Shown piece by piece: positions 12,445 to 23,917 of a stretch of 64,000 nucleotides of DNA. Numbering within the stretch: position 1 is the first letter of the stretch; the number at the start of each line of letters is the position of its first letter. A program made the position numbers and the translations under genes. The notes under the pieces were generated by a model that did not search any database, was not told the DNA's origin, and was given only the letters and a program-made list of their open reading frames with translations. This DNA comes from Colius striatus (Eukaryota; Chordata; Aves; Coliiformes; Coliidae). The stretch covers positions 12,187,001 through 12,251,000 of the forward strand of contig NC_084765.1 of assembly GCF_028858725.1 (NCBI RefSeq). Reading direction: 5' to 3'.

Positions 12445-13010
12445 GAGTCATAAAATCATAGAATCATTTTAGTTGAAAAAGGCTTTTAAGATCAAGTTCA
12501 ACCAGTGACCTAACACTGCCAAGCCCACCAGTAAACCACGTTCCTCAGCATCTCATCTACACAGCTTTTCACAGCTCCAGGGATAAGGACTCCATCAACT
12601 CCCTGGGAAGCCTGTGCCAGTGTCTAACAACTTTAGATCTCCAATCTAAACCTCCCCTGGTGCCACTTGAAGCTATTTCCTCTTGTCCTATCAGTCATTA
12701 CCTGGGAGAGGAGACCAACACTCACCTCACTACAGCCTCCTGTCAGGTAGTTGTAGAGAATAATCATGTCTCCCCTCAGCCTCAGCTTCTCCAGACTAAA
12801 CAACCTCACTTCCCTCAGCTGCTTCTCATAGAACTTGTTCTCCAGATCCTTCCCCAGCTTCGTTGCCCATCTCTGGACATGCTCCAGCACCTCAATGTCT
12901 TTCTCATAGTGAAAGGCCCAGAAATGAACACAGCACTTGAGATGCAGCCTCACCAATACAGAGGCATAATCACTGCCTTCTGTAGTACTTGTCGCAGTTG
13001 TCTGCACTGA
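12445..13010 (-). mobile_element. CR1 LINE 3' fragment, reverse-transcriptase C-terminal region
   Basis: The + strand starts with the reverse complement of the CR1 tail (tcataaaatcatagaatcat), so the element runs on the minus strand. A long open frame on that strand (13007 to 12633) has CR1 ORF2 C-terminal signatures: [17 protein letters not shown] residues, then [17 protein letters not shown], then DRTRGN and [10 protein letters not shown]1 is a non-LTR retrotransposon whose copies are usually truncated at the 5' end, as here. The frame is open for 124 codons but stops short of the family's normal C-terminus. Confidence 0.93.
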
Positions 13011-15646
13011 GGTTATAGCATTCTTTCCAAAAGGGAAGGGACAGCATCAGAGTGATGCCACTGATGTCCCTGAGATCAACTTCTCACACAAAAATGGGAT
13101 TTTTAGCAGAGCGGATTGAAAACATTTTGCTACGGGAGGCCTTTCGGACATGGAGCTGGTCCCTGGTTGCCAGTCCCACTGCACCCCAACTCATCAGCCC
13201 ACTCAGCTTTTCCTCTGCTGGTGCTCATCTCTCTGCTCAAGTCATTTTAATGACTTGCTCTGCTCAATTCTGCTCAACTCTTGTTAATTGACTCAGGAAG
13301 GGGATGTTGAGGAATGTACCCCTGTGCTCTCTGTAGTCAGAAAAAACAGCCTTCAGGATGAGATGTCCCTTGCAACTACCTCAGGAGAAGAGCTGAGTCT
13401 CCCCAGAGGGACCAGCTTTGGGGAGAGCCTTCGTTTGCACAGCTCCATTTACGTGTCTCGGCTTACAAGAACTGAATGACTCTGTCTGTCTGTCTCATTC
13501 TGGTTCTAATAGCAAAAGCCTGAAGGATGCCAAGACAGGGCAGGCTCAGACACCTGGTGAGGTTGCTGCTGCATGATGCTGAAGAAGGATTTTAGTGAAG
13601 GTATAAGAAATCAGGGCTGGAGGAAAAGGAGAGGCAGCTGGGAGCTGTGTTTGGTCTTAAAGAAGCAGCAGGAGTCAGAGGGGTTGATTGAAGCAGGGCA
13701 TCAGCTGCAGATGAAGTTACCAAGAATTAGTAGATTGCTGTGAGCAGCTGGAGGGAAGTGCCCAAAACAGGGATCAATTTTGCCACAAAAGGACTCTGAA
13801 AAATCTCAGAAGCAAAATAAACATTTGTATAAGTGTAAATATAAATAGTATGACTATAACTATGTTGTACTGATCACAATCTCGCTGGCCAAAGCTTGGG
13901 GCAGTGGGTCAGTCTGCAGAGGAATGATTTAAGTTGCTGCTGCACGACTTGTCTGTCATGTCTCCTGTTGGCCAACCCTCCGTCAGGCTTGAAACGTCTC
14001 TCTCCTTGGGGCATTTGCTGGTGAGAGCAGCTGAGTGCTGAAGCCAGAGACTCCTGTGCTGGTGCCCTGTGCTGGATTTGCTCCTGTCACTACCTGAAAC
14101 ACCATCAGCTCAACACATAAGGAAGAACGCTGTCGAGCCAGCAAATGCATTGGACACTGGAAAGGAGTGTGACTCAGACCCAGGTACACATACATGCATC
14201 CTCTCTAAACTATGGGCATGTTTTGAAGTGCCAGGAGCTTCCTGGCGTGAACATTTCAGTAACAGAAAGAAATTTATTTTGAGAAGAGTAAGAAGTTGTC
14301 CAGTCTCTCCTTTATTTCTCAGTGCTGCAAAATACATGTGATGTGCCCTTTTCTTACTGCTAAGCCATGCCCAAGCAAGAGCAACTGGGCAAACCGATTC
14401 TCCCCAAGCAGGCCAGCCAGGCCGGCACTGGGAGGGCGGATGGGGTTTGCTGGTCCTTTTAGCTCTCCCGGGTAATACTGCTGGAAAGAGATGTTGTTAA
14501 TGCAACCTGAGCCTTTATGGGCAATTTTACTAAGAGAATTACATTGGGAACAGCTTTATTATTATTAAATAGATTCAGTATTCACTTAAAGGTCTTGACA
14601 TCTCTGTGGAAACTGTAGAAAACTGTGGTTTTATTTACTGAAAGCCTGGTTGTTCCAAGCCAGTGGGCTTGCCCCGTGGCCTTGTGTGTGCGTGTCCCAG
14701 CCACGCGCATACAGTGCGAGTGCTGAGGCAGACAAAGCCCATAGTCCCCCACTCTGCCTCTCCCTCTGCAGCTCGCCTGGCTTCTTCCACCCTTGAAATG
14801 CCTCCGTGTGCACAGCGCCGTCAGCGTCTGTCCCAGTGTAGGGGGCCAAGGACAGATGTACAGCCATGCTGCAGCACTCTGGTGCACACAGGCACATGGG
14901 GCCAGCCACAGAGACCAGAGCCAAGACCAGCCATTACCACCGGTTTTTAATAAGAGCTTCTCAAGAATCTATTATTTAATCTAAGTAGCCCTTTCATGTT
15001 CAGTGCTCAGGTTTTCACTCTAATAATTACATTACGTTATTGAAATGGAACTGAAGGCAGAAGGGGCGGCCTTCTGTTTGCCATTTGGTTTCTGGAAAAA
15101 AGCATAACTTTGCTGGTCACAATTAAAAAAAATATTCTTAAATCCTTGCTGACCTCAGCCCAGAGAGGCTTTTCCTTCATGGAACACACCAAGCAGTAAG
15201 AGGAGCCCTTGGGGGCTGGTGGGGGGAACCGATGCAATGCACTCTCTTCTGCCTGCCAGAGAAGAGGGGAAAAGTGTCCCAAAACTCCCAATGGCAACAC
15301 AAAGGTTCATGGCACAACATTCTCCAGAGCACGACATCTTGCCTCTGCACCCAAGCAAGCCCTGGGAATCCCCAGACTTTGACAAGATGGAAATACCCGC
15401 ACTATTGCTGAGCTGTGGGGCACTGGCTGGCCTAGGGGCTGCTGCTGGCCCTGCCATGCTGCCTCCCCGCACCCCAGCGGGACCAGCAGCCTCATAAATA
15501 ATTCCTCAGTGCAATGGCAACGTTGTAAAACATGACTATTTAGTGCATGCATAATAGTTGTTTATTCATACTTAAATGTCAGCTAGTGAAAACATATTTA
15601 AAAGGTTCCCTTCCCAGGGCAGCACAAGGTGCTGGAGGAGACGGGC
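13011..15646. other. Intergenic; no gene or repeat recognised
   Basis: No homology was recognised. The open frames at 14.0-15.5 kb overlap one another on both strands and lack domains. A short TCTG run lies near 13485. The AT-rich part at about 14460-14590 and 14950-15060 could be regulatory, but nothing specific supports that. Confidence 0.5.
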
Positions 15647-15680
15647 TACAAAGGCAGCTCTGAAAAGTCGCATCGTTTCT
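15647..15680 (-). repeat. Extra 3' tail shared with the CR1 copy at 20.9 kb
   Basis: Read on the minus strand, the CR1 tail is followed by AGAAACGATGCGACTTTTCA and then GAGCTGCCTTTGTA. Nearly the same bases follow the CR1 tail at 21145-21176 on the plus strand. Similarity stops after about 33 bases in both. The segment is not part of the CR1 3' end as I know it. Confidence 0.75.
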
Positions 15681-16500
15681 TAGGATCGTAGAATCATTTT
15701 GGTTCGGAAAAACCTTTAAGATCATAAAGTACAACCACTAACCTCACGCTGCCAAGCATACCACTAAACCATGTCCCTCAACACATCAGCTACATGGCTT
15801 TTAGGTATCTCCAGGGATGGGGACTCCACCACCTCCCTGGACAGCCTGTGCCAGTGCCTAACAATATTCTCAGGGAAAACTTCCTAATCTCCAACCTAAA
15901 CCTCCCCTGATGAAACTTTAGGCCGTTGCCTCTTGTTCTTTCACTCATTACCTTAGAGAGGAGACCGATCCTCACCTCACCACAACCTCCTTTCAGGTAG
16001 CTGTAGAGAGTGATCATGTCTCCCCTCAGCCCAGCTCCTTCAGGTGCTCCTCATAAGACTTGTTCTCCAGACCCTTGCCCAGCTTCATTGCCTGTCTCTA
16101 GACACACTCCAGCACCTCAATGTCATTCTTGTAGTGAAAGGCCCAGAACTAAACACAGCACTCGAGGTGCAGCCTCACCAGTGCCAAGTACAGGGGGACA
16201 ATCACTTCCCTGGTGAGTGCTGGCCACACTATTTCTAGTACAAGCCAGGATGCCATTGGCCTTTTTGGCCACCTGGACACACTGCTGGTTCATGTTCAGC
16301 TGCTATGGATTAAGACCTCCAGGTCCTTTTCCTCTGGGCAGCTTTCTAGCCACTCGTCCCCAAGTCTGTAGTGTCGCATGGGGTTGTTGTGGCCCAAGTG
16401 CAGGACCCAGCACTTGGCCTCGTTGAACCTCATCCACTTGGCCTCAGCCCATCGCTCCAGCCTGTCCAGGTCCATCTCAAAAGCCTTTCTGCCCTCAAGC
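15681..16500 (-). mobile_element. CR1 LINE fragment, longest copy in the window
   Basis: The + strand begins with the reversed CR1 tail (gatcgtagaatcattttgg) and continues through the ORF2 C-terminal region. Minus-strand translation gives [18 protein letters not shown] at the 3' side and, further upstream, [30 protein letters not shown] and a degraded NMNQQCVQVAKKANG-like stretch. Frameshifts and stops make it dead. The upstream limit is uncertain: similarity to CR1 fades after about 16500, and diverged element sequence may reach about 16660. Confidence 0.92.
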
Positions 16501-19500
16501 CTTCTTGCCACACTGAAGCCTAGGGCTGGAGAGACGGACACCCAAGCTGCATCGGATCCCCACTCACTGGTGACCAGACCTGGAAGAGACAGCACAGTCC
16601 TGCCCTCAATGGGTCTATCTGCCACTGATGGGGGGGGTTCACACATGCTGGGGCTAAATTTGGCCAAAACTGGTGCAAATTCTACTGGTGCACTTGTGTA
16701 ACCAACACAGCCGAGCCACAGGGACTCTGGGAGGGTGGGCTGGGGGCAAGTGCCAGGACTGGGGTTGAGTGTCAGTTCACAGGCCAGGACTGCTGCAATG
16801 GCAGCTGCGAGGATGCAGCCGAGGGTGCAGGCAGGACAAGGTGGAGAGGAGCACCCACCAGCCCACCAGCTTCAACATTTGAGAAGGAAAAAAAAGAGAG
16901 AGGGAGAAATAAATTATCAGCAAAGTAAAGCCACACAAACTTATGAAGGACAATTTTTTTTGCTGTCAATACACATAAAGAGGCAAAAATTGGAAGCTTT
17001 TGAGGAAAAGAAATGCGTCTGAACTTCTGAGCAAACTAGAAAGTACTGAAAAGCCCTGCATTGCTGAGCTCCTCTGAGGTAACTTCTGTGCTCAGAGAGA
17101 ATATTTCAGAAGACATTTTATTCTTTAGAAGATGCCAAAAATGCAAGACTTGGCACTTTAACAAAACAGAAAAAGGAAAACACATAATCTTCTTAACTAG
17201 TAAGTCTTTGAGCCCAGGATCACATTGTTGCCATATAATAAAAAGGGATGTTATGCAGTAATTTGGGCAGTTAAGAATTCTGTGCATACTCAAAATCATG
17301 ACATTTCAAGGACAATAAAGTTGGCTGGCTCGTGGCCATCGCCCATACGAAGAGAAAACAAAAAAACTGGATTGTCAGCTGGTTATTCATACCGCATTAC
17401 AAAACAAGCCTCCCAACAGGCAAACAGTCTTTATTGCTTGTGTTTTTGCTCTAGAAATATATTTTTTAATTAAAAAAAAAAAAAGTTCTTGCAGCATTCA
17501 TCTTACAAATGTTAACCCCTTAAAAGACAATTCTGACATACTTTGCCGCTGGCTTTTCCACTTTATAAATGTTCTACAGACAAGAAGAAAATCAGAAAGA
17601 AAAAATTATTTCTCACATAGCACAAGCTGTCTGTTTCTTTATGAGGGGAAAAAAAGTAATCAAGGCATCCAAGACAGCTTTTATGCAATTAATCATATGG
17701 GATGCGATTAATCATGTGGGACTTTTGGGGTGTCTGACTTGAAATACTGCCCAGGGAGTCGTTTTCCAGATAAATCCATGAGTAGATGCCCAGTAGTGTC
17801 CCCAGAATCACAGCCTGGGCCAAAGAGAGTCCCAGTTTTGTGAGGAGCTGTGGTGTGGAGTTGGTGGCAGCAATGTGCTGGGGAAGTGGAGGGGTCAATC
17901 CCTACTCGGCCAGGCACAGTGGTTGTACGGTGTCAATTCACGGTGACCTGCTGGGACAAACAGACTTCCTTGTTGCTGTATTGTTACCACAGGATGTGCA
18001 CAAGCTTTCTCTTCCACAGATGCATTGTGCACTGGCAGGCTTGTGCAGCCCGCTCTTTTCCAGAGGCCCCGCTTCATCGATTTTAGCCAGGAGCCAGGAA
18101 AGCCAAGCTCTAAGCCACAAGCTCTGAGTTACTCCTTAACTCCACACTTTTATCCTTTTTCATGGCTCTTTACTTCCACGATTTAATTTCTCCCCAAAGA
18201 ACTTTATTCTGGCTTTTAAATAAAGAATAAGAACTTTCTAATAAGTCCTCTTCTTGCAGTGTCACTGTCCCTTTCAGAAGCAGCTGAGGCACCGTGATTA
18301 TTACATCTCTGGGTAAAATCGTGAAGTATGAAATCCTGAAAAACTACTAAGCACCTCCCCTTGAGCTTGATCAAAACCCTACCTCACTGAAACACTGGTG
18401 AGAGCAGAGAGCCTCCCCAGTTCACGCTTGGGGAGCACATGGCCATGGCACAGAGGCAGGATGCTTCAGGAAGGGTCACCTCCTCCTGCCAATTGCCCCC
18501 ACCACTACCTGACCAGCACTTTGGTTTCCCCTTCCAGCAGGTGACCAGCTCTATTGGTGTGACAGCCAGCATGCTCCTGGTCACTGGTGGGTCTCAGCAA
18601 TGAGGTTTATGAAAGTGAGAGCTATCAGTACCACAGCTCATCCTGATGATCCTGGAACTGCATTTAATTATTTATTTGTAGAAAGGCAGGCAGGCCACAG
18701 AATTGAAATGGAAGTGAAATGGAAGCCTTCCTCGCTGATGGAGGAAAGAGGCAGGTTTCAGACACACTGCTCCCCACAGGTCATTATTCTGTCTAGTTAA
18801 TTGCTCCAGGGGATTGTGCTGGAGCAGCTGCAGATTGTTTGCAGCAAGATGTTCAGGACTACATCTTCTGCAGGTGGTAGGGAACACAGGCTGGGAAGAG
18901 TTGCTAGGAGTGCCTTAGAGGAACAGGTATGGAAGTAGGATGTTCTGGGCTTTTGTTTGGGCTGAAAGAAGTGCAGGAGGTGTTTGCAGTGCTGCAATGC
19001 AGCTGAGGAATGGGATGATTCTCATGAGGAGAGGGGTGAGGGGCATGTGGTCTGTGCAGGTGTGATATAATTTTGATCTCTTGCTAAGAGCTCAATGATA
19101 TGTGAAGAAAGGAATGCCAAAACATTGGTTTCAAATCCCCTTGGTCAAAGGACAATTCTTTGCTCTCTGTAGCTCTCTTCCTATGAATTTCCAGGCCATT
19201 GTCTATCATTTTTATCACTTTATAGTGTGACCAGGGGAAGATAATGGTGCTGGGCCCTCTTGGCTGTGCTCACCACTGTGCCAAGCTTCCCTATGGGTTA
19301 GGGTAAACCCTCTTCACCTGCTCTACAATGCACAGCCTTGTGGGAGGAAGCAACAGCCCTGTTTGGTACCAGGACTCCTCAAAAAAGGCCCTCCTCCTGC
19401 TGGGGCATGAGCTGCAGGACAGGGACTGAGCCATGCTGCTGGGAGAGGTTGCCCCCTTTGTCATTTATGTCCCTTCTGACCATAATTTTGGGGAGAGATT

Positions 19501-20884
19501 TGGCCAACAAGCTTCTTATATAAATGCTTTTTGAGAGGGGACTTGCTTGTTGTGTGCTTGTGGAAATGCAGCCGGGTAGATCCTGAACTGATGTAAATGG
19601 GCTCATTTCCCCTTGAGTCCTGGATCAGGTCCCTGCTTGTCTGTCGTAGCTCCCCCTCGCTTGCTCCTTATGTTCCTTCCTCTTCTCCCAAGTTCCCTGA
19701 ATATTTATTTGCCATGTGGATTGCTCAACCTTTGTTTTGTGTTTTAATCTGTGTCTGTCTCTTCCCTGGCTCTGCCTGTATCTGTTGTTGCCCATATTTA
19801 CCTCCTTTTCGTTGCAGGTTCTCTGGGACAAAGCACAATGGTTTCATTTTGTGGACAGTTAAATCTATCTGGTTGTGGTCCAGGCAGTGGGATGGCCCTT
19901 GCCACACAAGAGGGTATAAGCTGCTTGGATTTGTATGCAGTGACTGTCATCTGCTGTGAATCATTTTAGGATGCTCTTGTATGAGAGAAGCTGTTTAAAA
20001 ATAAGTTGTATTGTATTAGACTAATGGAAGACAATAAATTCAGTTGGTCTTTTAGCTTAAAATTCATCAATGTCTGGAGCTGGAAAGGGGGAAGGAGCCG
20101 GAGGACATTGAGCCACTGGGCAATTAATGGCCTGGAGCTTGGCACTCACCAGGCTGCTGTGATGCCTGGCTGTGTCACAGCCTTCGGCAGCGTGAGGACA
20201 GCACGAGCATTAAACCCCTCTGAAAAAGACAAAAACTAATAAAAAACCCAACAAAACCCACTTCTAAACATGTTAACAAAAGATCCCTTAATCAAAGTCT
20301 GCTGTAAGAGGCACTGTACAAAGGGATTATTGCAAGATTAAAAGCCTTTGAATTATTGAAATCTTTCAACCGTGATGGCATTTGCTGTCCCCTCTCTGTC
20401 TCCTATGCTGCAGCAGTGAGAGCCCTTTTTTGGGGCTAGATCAGAATAAGTGGGCCCCAAGCTGACTTTGGCCAACAGTGTGGAAGAGAGATTGCCAAAT
20501 CAAGCCCCAGGCTTACAAAGGGTTTCACGGGGCAGTTTTGGGGAGATGGCACACACAGCACAGGACCTGTCTCTGCCCCAACTCAATGTGGTGGGAACAG
20601 TCTGTGGGTCAGTGCTGCTCGCACGGCTGTCCTGCAGCCCTGTGCTGGTGCGGGGAATCAATTTGCTGTGAGCATGATTCCCATCCATAGGAAAAAGCAT
20701 TCTAGCAGTAAAATCAGCTTTATGGTTATTTCTGGGCATTGCCACCTGCTTTGAGCACCAGCATTCCTTTTCCCATCTCCCCTCACATGACCCAGCATAT
20801 GCTTCCCTCTGCTGTCCTGCTTTAACCTGCTGTGGCAAAAAGATGCTCCAGCAGAGCATCTCCATGGCGTGACAACTCCATGGG
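16501..20884. other. Intergenic; no gene recognised
   Basis: No exon or interspersed repeat was recognised. An A-run lies at about 17471-17483 and a G-run at about 16629. The open frames at 17.7-18.1 kb and 19.6-20.0 kb overlap on both strands without domain content. Small direct repeats of GAAATGGAAG occur near 18705-18725. Confidence 0.5.
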
Positions 20885-21144
20885 GATTGAGCTCTTCTCT
20901 CCAGTAATGAATGATAGAACAAGAGGAAATGGGCTCAAGTTGCTCCTGGGTAGGTTTAGATTGGACATTAGGAGGAACTTTTTCACCCAGAGGATTATTA
21001 AGCATTGGAACGGGCTGCCCAGGAGACACCATCTCTGGAGATATTTAAAAGACTCAGATGAGATGCTGAGGGACATAGTTGAGTTTAGTGTTGGGCTCAA
21101 TGACCTTAAAGGTCTTTTCCAACCAAAATGATTCTACGATTCTC
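20885..21144 (+). mobile_element. CR1 LINE 3' fragment
   Basis: Plus-strand translation includes RTRGNGLKLLLGRFRLDI, then RRNFFTQRI and KHWNGLPRR, the conserved C-terminal end of CR1 ORF2. The usual 3' untranslated part (GACCTTAAAGGTCTTTTCCA) and the tail ATTCTACGATTCT follow. It is about 260 bp long and truncated at the 5' side. It shares an unusual flanking tail with the minus-strand copy at 15.7 kb. Confidence 0.93.
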
Positions 21145-21176
21145 AGAAACGGTGCGACTTTTCAGAGCCACCTTTA
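21145..21176 (+). repeat. Extra 3' tail shared with the CR1 copy at 15.7 kb
   Basis: Directly after the CR1 tail the sequence reads AGAAACGGTGCGACTTTTCA then GAGCCACCTTTATT. It matches the tail on the minus strand at 15647-15680 apart from a few substitutions, then diverges completely. Confidence 0.75.
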
Positions 21177-23589
21177 TTCTACAAGAATTTCAGAAGCCAT
21201 AATGACCAAGACGGGCGCACTGGCAGTTTCCTCACTCCTCCTTTGCTTTAAGGTCCAGGGGACTTTTTTCCCTCAAGCCCTGTGTATGGCTGATGCCTCC
21301 TTATCTCAGTGCTGTTTTGAGTGGTTCTGGTAGTATCTGTGGAGTGAAGCCTGGGTGATACCTATGTATGTCAGATGAGAGGTGAGGATGAGCTGTGCAG
21401 GGAAAGCAGCTTATTAGTAGAGCAAATAATTCACAGTAAATAACTGCTTCAACAAACATAGTTCCTATTTGTGAATGTCTGCAAAGGAGCTGTGTTCTTT
21501 CTGAATCTCTTGGTGTCCAGAATTAATGTATTTTGGGTTTTTCCCTCTTGGTTTGGGATGGGTGAGTGTGCAAGATGCGAGAACGCTGTCCTGGTGAACT
21601 GCAATGGCACACATCAATTGCCACGGTGGTACCTCATCAGAGTACCCTGGAACTCTCCCTCTGCCTGGCTATGGCAAAGGTCCTAAAAACTCCCTAAAGA
21701 TTAGATTTCCCCTAAAATCTGGCAAATACAAGAACTTGTGTGGGCAGGTTTAATATTTACCTATTACAAAAGACCACGTAGGCAAGCACTGGTTGTTAAT
21801 GCAAGATGAAGACAGAAGCCATCTAAGCAGGGCTGCTGCAACCTCATATTTAAACTCACATAAGTGTTTGAGAAAATACCCTGAATGCTTTTTACAGGTA
21901 ACTCTGAATTTCATATATTTGACCCCATATGACTAGTATTTTCTTTTGCATCTTCAGTGGTGCTCAGGCACGCAAGAGTTGGGGGAGAGGGAAGCCAAGA
22001 ATGTAATTTATGGGAGGAAAAGCTGCAGCAATCAGATGTTTTTGTTCTCTGTGAAGTACTCCTGCCACTTAAGTGCTCACTTGTTGAATAGTACTTTTGG
22101 TTGATGTCATTTGCTGACTTTGTGAGCAGCTTCTTCCAAAAGCTTGCTCTGAGGAAAAACATACTTTAAAAAAAAGCATGTGTATGATCTGGAGTCTGCT
22201 GTTACAAGTGATGAGGCTGAGGGTCCTAGAAACTCAACTCCCTTATTGCTGGTAACATGCAGTAGCAACACTCCTGAAGCCTGCCTGCCTCCCTCATACC
22301 TCCCACCCCCTGCCCCAGACCTTTCATTTACAGCAGGAGAGGCAGGCCACGGGTACAAAACTGTCTGAGGGCTGCAGGTACAAATAAATTGTACTTTGAA
22401 CTGGTGTTGTTCCTCCTTGCATACAGATTACTGGTGGTGCTGATGTAGCCCGTTAACTCTGCCCACCAAAGCCTACGCCCTCCCAAATCAGGGTCCTGAG
22501 GAAGTAACTTGGACAGACCCTTATTCAGGAGAAAAGCATGATGTGAAACACTTGTGTATATGATGATTGCTCACTGCACTGGGTAAGTCAAATAAGCTCA
22601 GACTGTACTCCCATTAACAACAGCTCAAATCAATATGTCTTTCATGTGGCTGGTGATGGACTGACACAGGAACGGGCTTCAGGGCTATCTGCCTGCTGCA
22701 GCTGCTAACAGGGAATTTGGGGTTATGAGTCTGGTCCCCTCAGCTTCCTGCTCCCAGCCTGCCTCCTCCCATGTTCTCTGTGCCCTGGGTTTTGTAGGGC
22801 TTTTGTTTGTTTGTTTTGCAGAGTCACTGGTGGTGACTCCTCTGTTGGGGACCCCAATGCAGGGGCAGCTCTCCCAGCACACACGTGGGGCACAGGAGCA
22901 GACCCAGGGGTTGTGCTCCACACTGCAGCAGATGAATCTGTACCTGTGGAGCAAGGAGAGACACAGGTATCACTGCCCTGGTAAATCACACTTCTCAGAA
23001 GCTCAGCAGATTAACTTTCTAGTCATCTCGGGCCTTTTAAAGGGCTCTTCTTTTTTTTATTGTCCAATTAACTATACATGTTAATAAGATATTTGCTTTT
23101 ATATAAAGCTGAGCATATTTTTTTCTCTGCCTGGAGTGACATAAATAGACCTTTTCACATATAGTTCAGTGTCCTGGGACTGATTTGTGTATATATACTG
23201 CTGCTTAGAAAGTCTGAAATTTACAGCTGATTGTTTGGAGGACTTCAAATTACCAGCACTAATATATATGGATGCATAAATAAAAAATGAAGCTTCTCAG
23301 GAGATCCTGCATAAACAATTTTCCTGGTAAGAAAAAGGATTCTCAACAAAAAAAACCCACCAATGGTATTTTATGTATCTATGCCAGTGCGTGAAGTATG
23401 GGTAGATTATTTCAGTCCTTCATCTGTATTTCAGCGTTTCTGGACCACTTCCTCTGACATTTTATCTTCTTTTCTCCCAATGTACAAATGCTCCTGTGTT
23501 CTGCTCCCAGAGGAAGGGGCAGGTTTGGGGCCTGGAGGCAGTGGGAGCCCTGCATCCCAGCCCTGCCTACCCACATTCCCCTGACAAGA
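21177..23589. other. Intergenic; no gene recognised
   Basis: Nothing beyond chance open frames was seen. The segment at about 23090-23300 is strongly AT-rich with several ATATAT words. No interspersed repeat was recognised. Confidence 0.5.
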
Positions 23590-23917
23590 ACATTAACATT
23601 TGCAAATATCCAAAGGGTGGGTGTCAGGAGGTTGGGACATCCCTTTTTTTCTATAGTAGCTAGCAACAGGACAAGGGGTAATGGGATGAAGTTGGAACAC
23701 AAAAAGTTCCACTTAAGAAAAAACTATTTCACTGTTCAGGTGAGGGAGCCCTGGCACAGGCTGCCCAGAGGGGTTGTGGAGTCTCCTTCCTTGGAGGTCT
23801 TCAAGACCCGCCTGGACATGTTCCTATGCGACCTGATCTAGGTGAACCTGCTTCTGCAGGGGGTTGGACTAGATGATCTCTAAAGGTCCCTTCCAACCCC
23901 TACCATTCTGTGATTCT
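23590..23917 (+). mobile_element. CR1 LINE 3' fragment (second subfamily)
   Basis: Plus-strand translation carries FFSIVASNRTRGNGMKLEHK, then EPWHRLPRGVVESPSLEVFK and a C-terminus DMFLCDLI. The 3' part GGTTGGACTAGATGATCTCT and the tail CATTCTGTGATTCT follow. The sequence differs from the copies at 12.4-21.1 kb and closely matches those at 39.6 and 48.8 kb, so at least two CR1 subfamilies are present. It is truncated at the 5' side. Confidence 0.94.
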
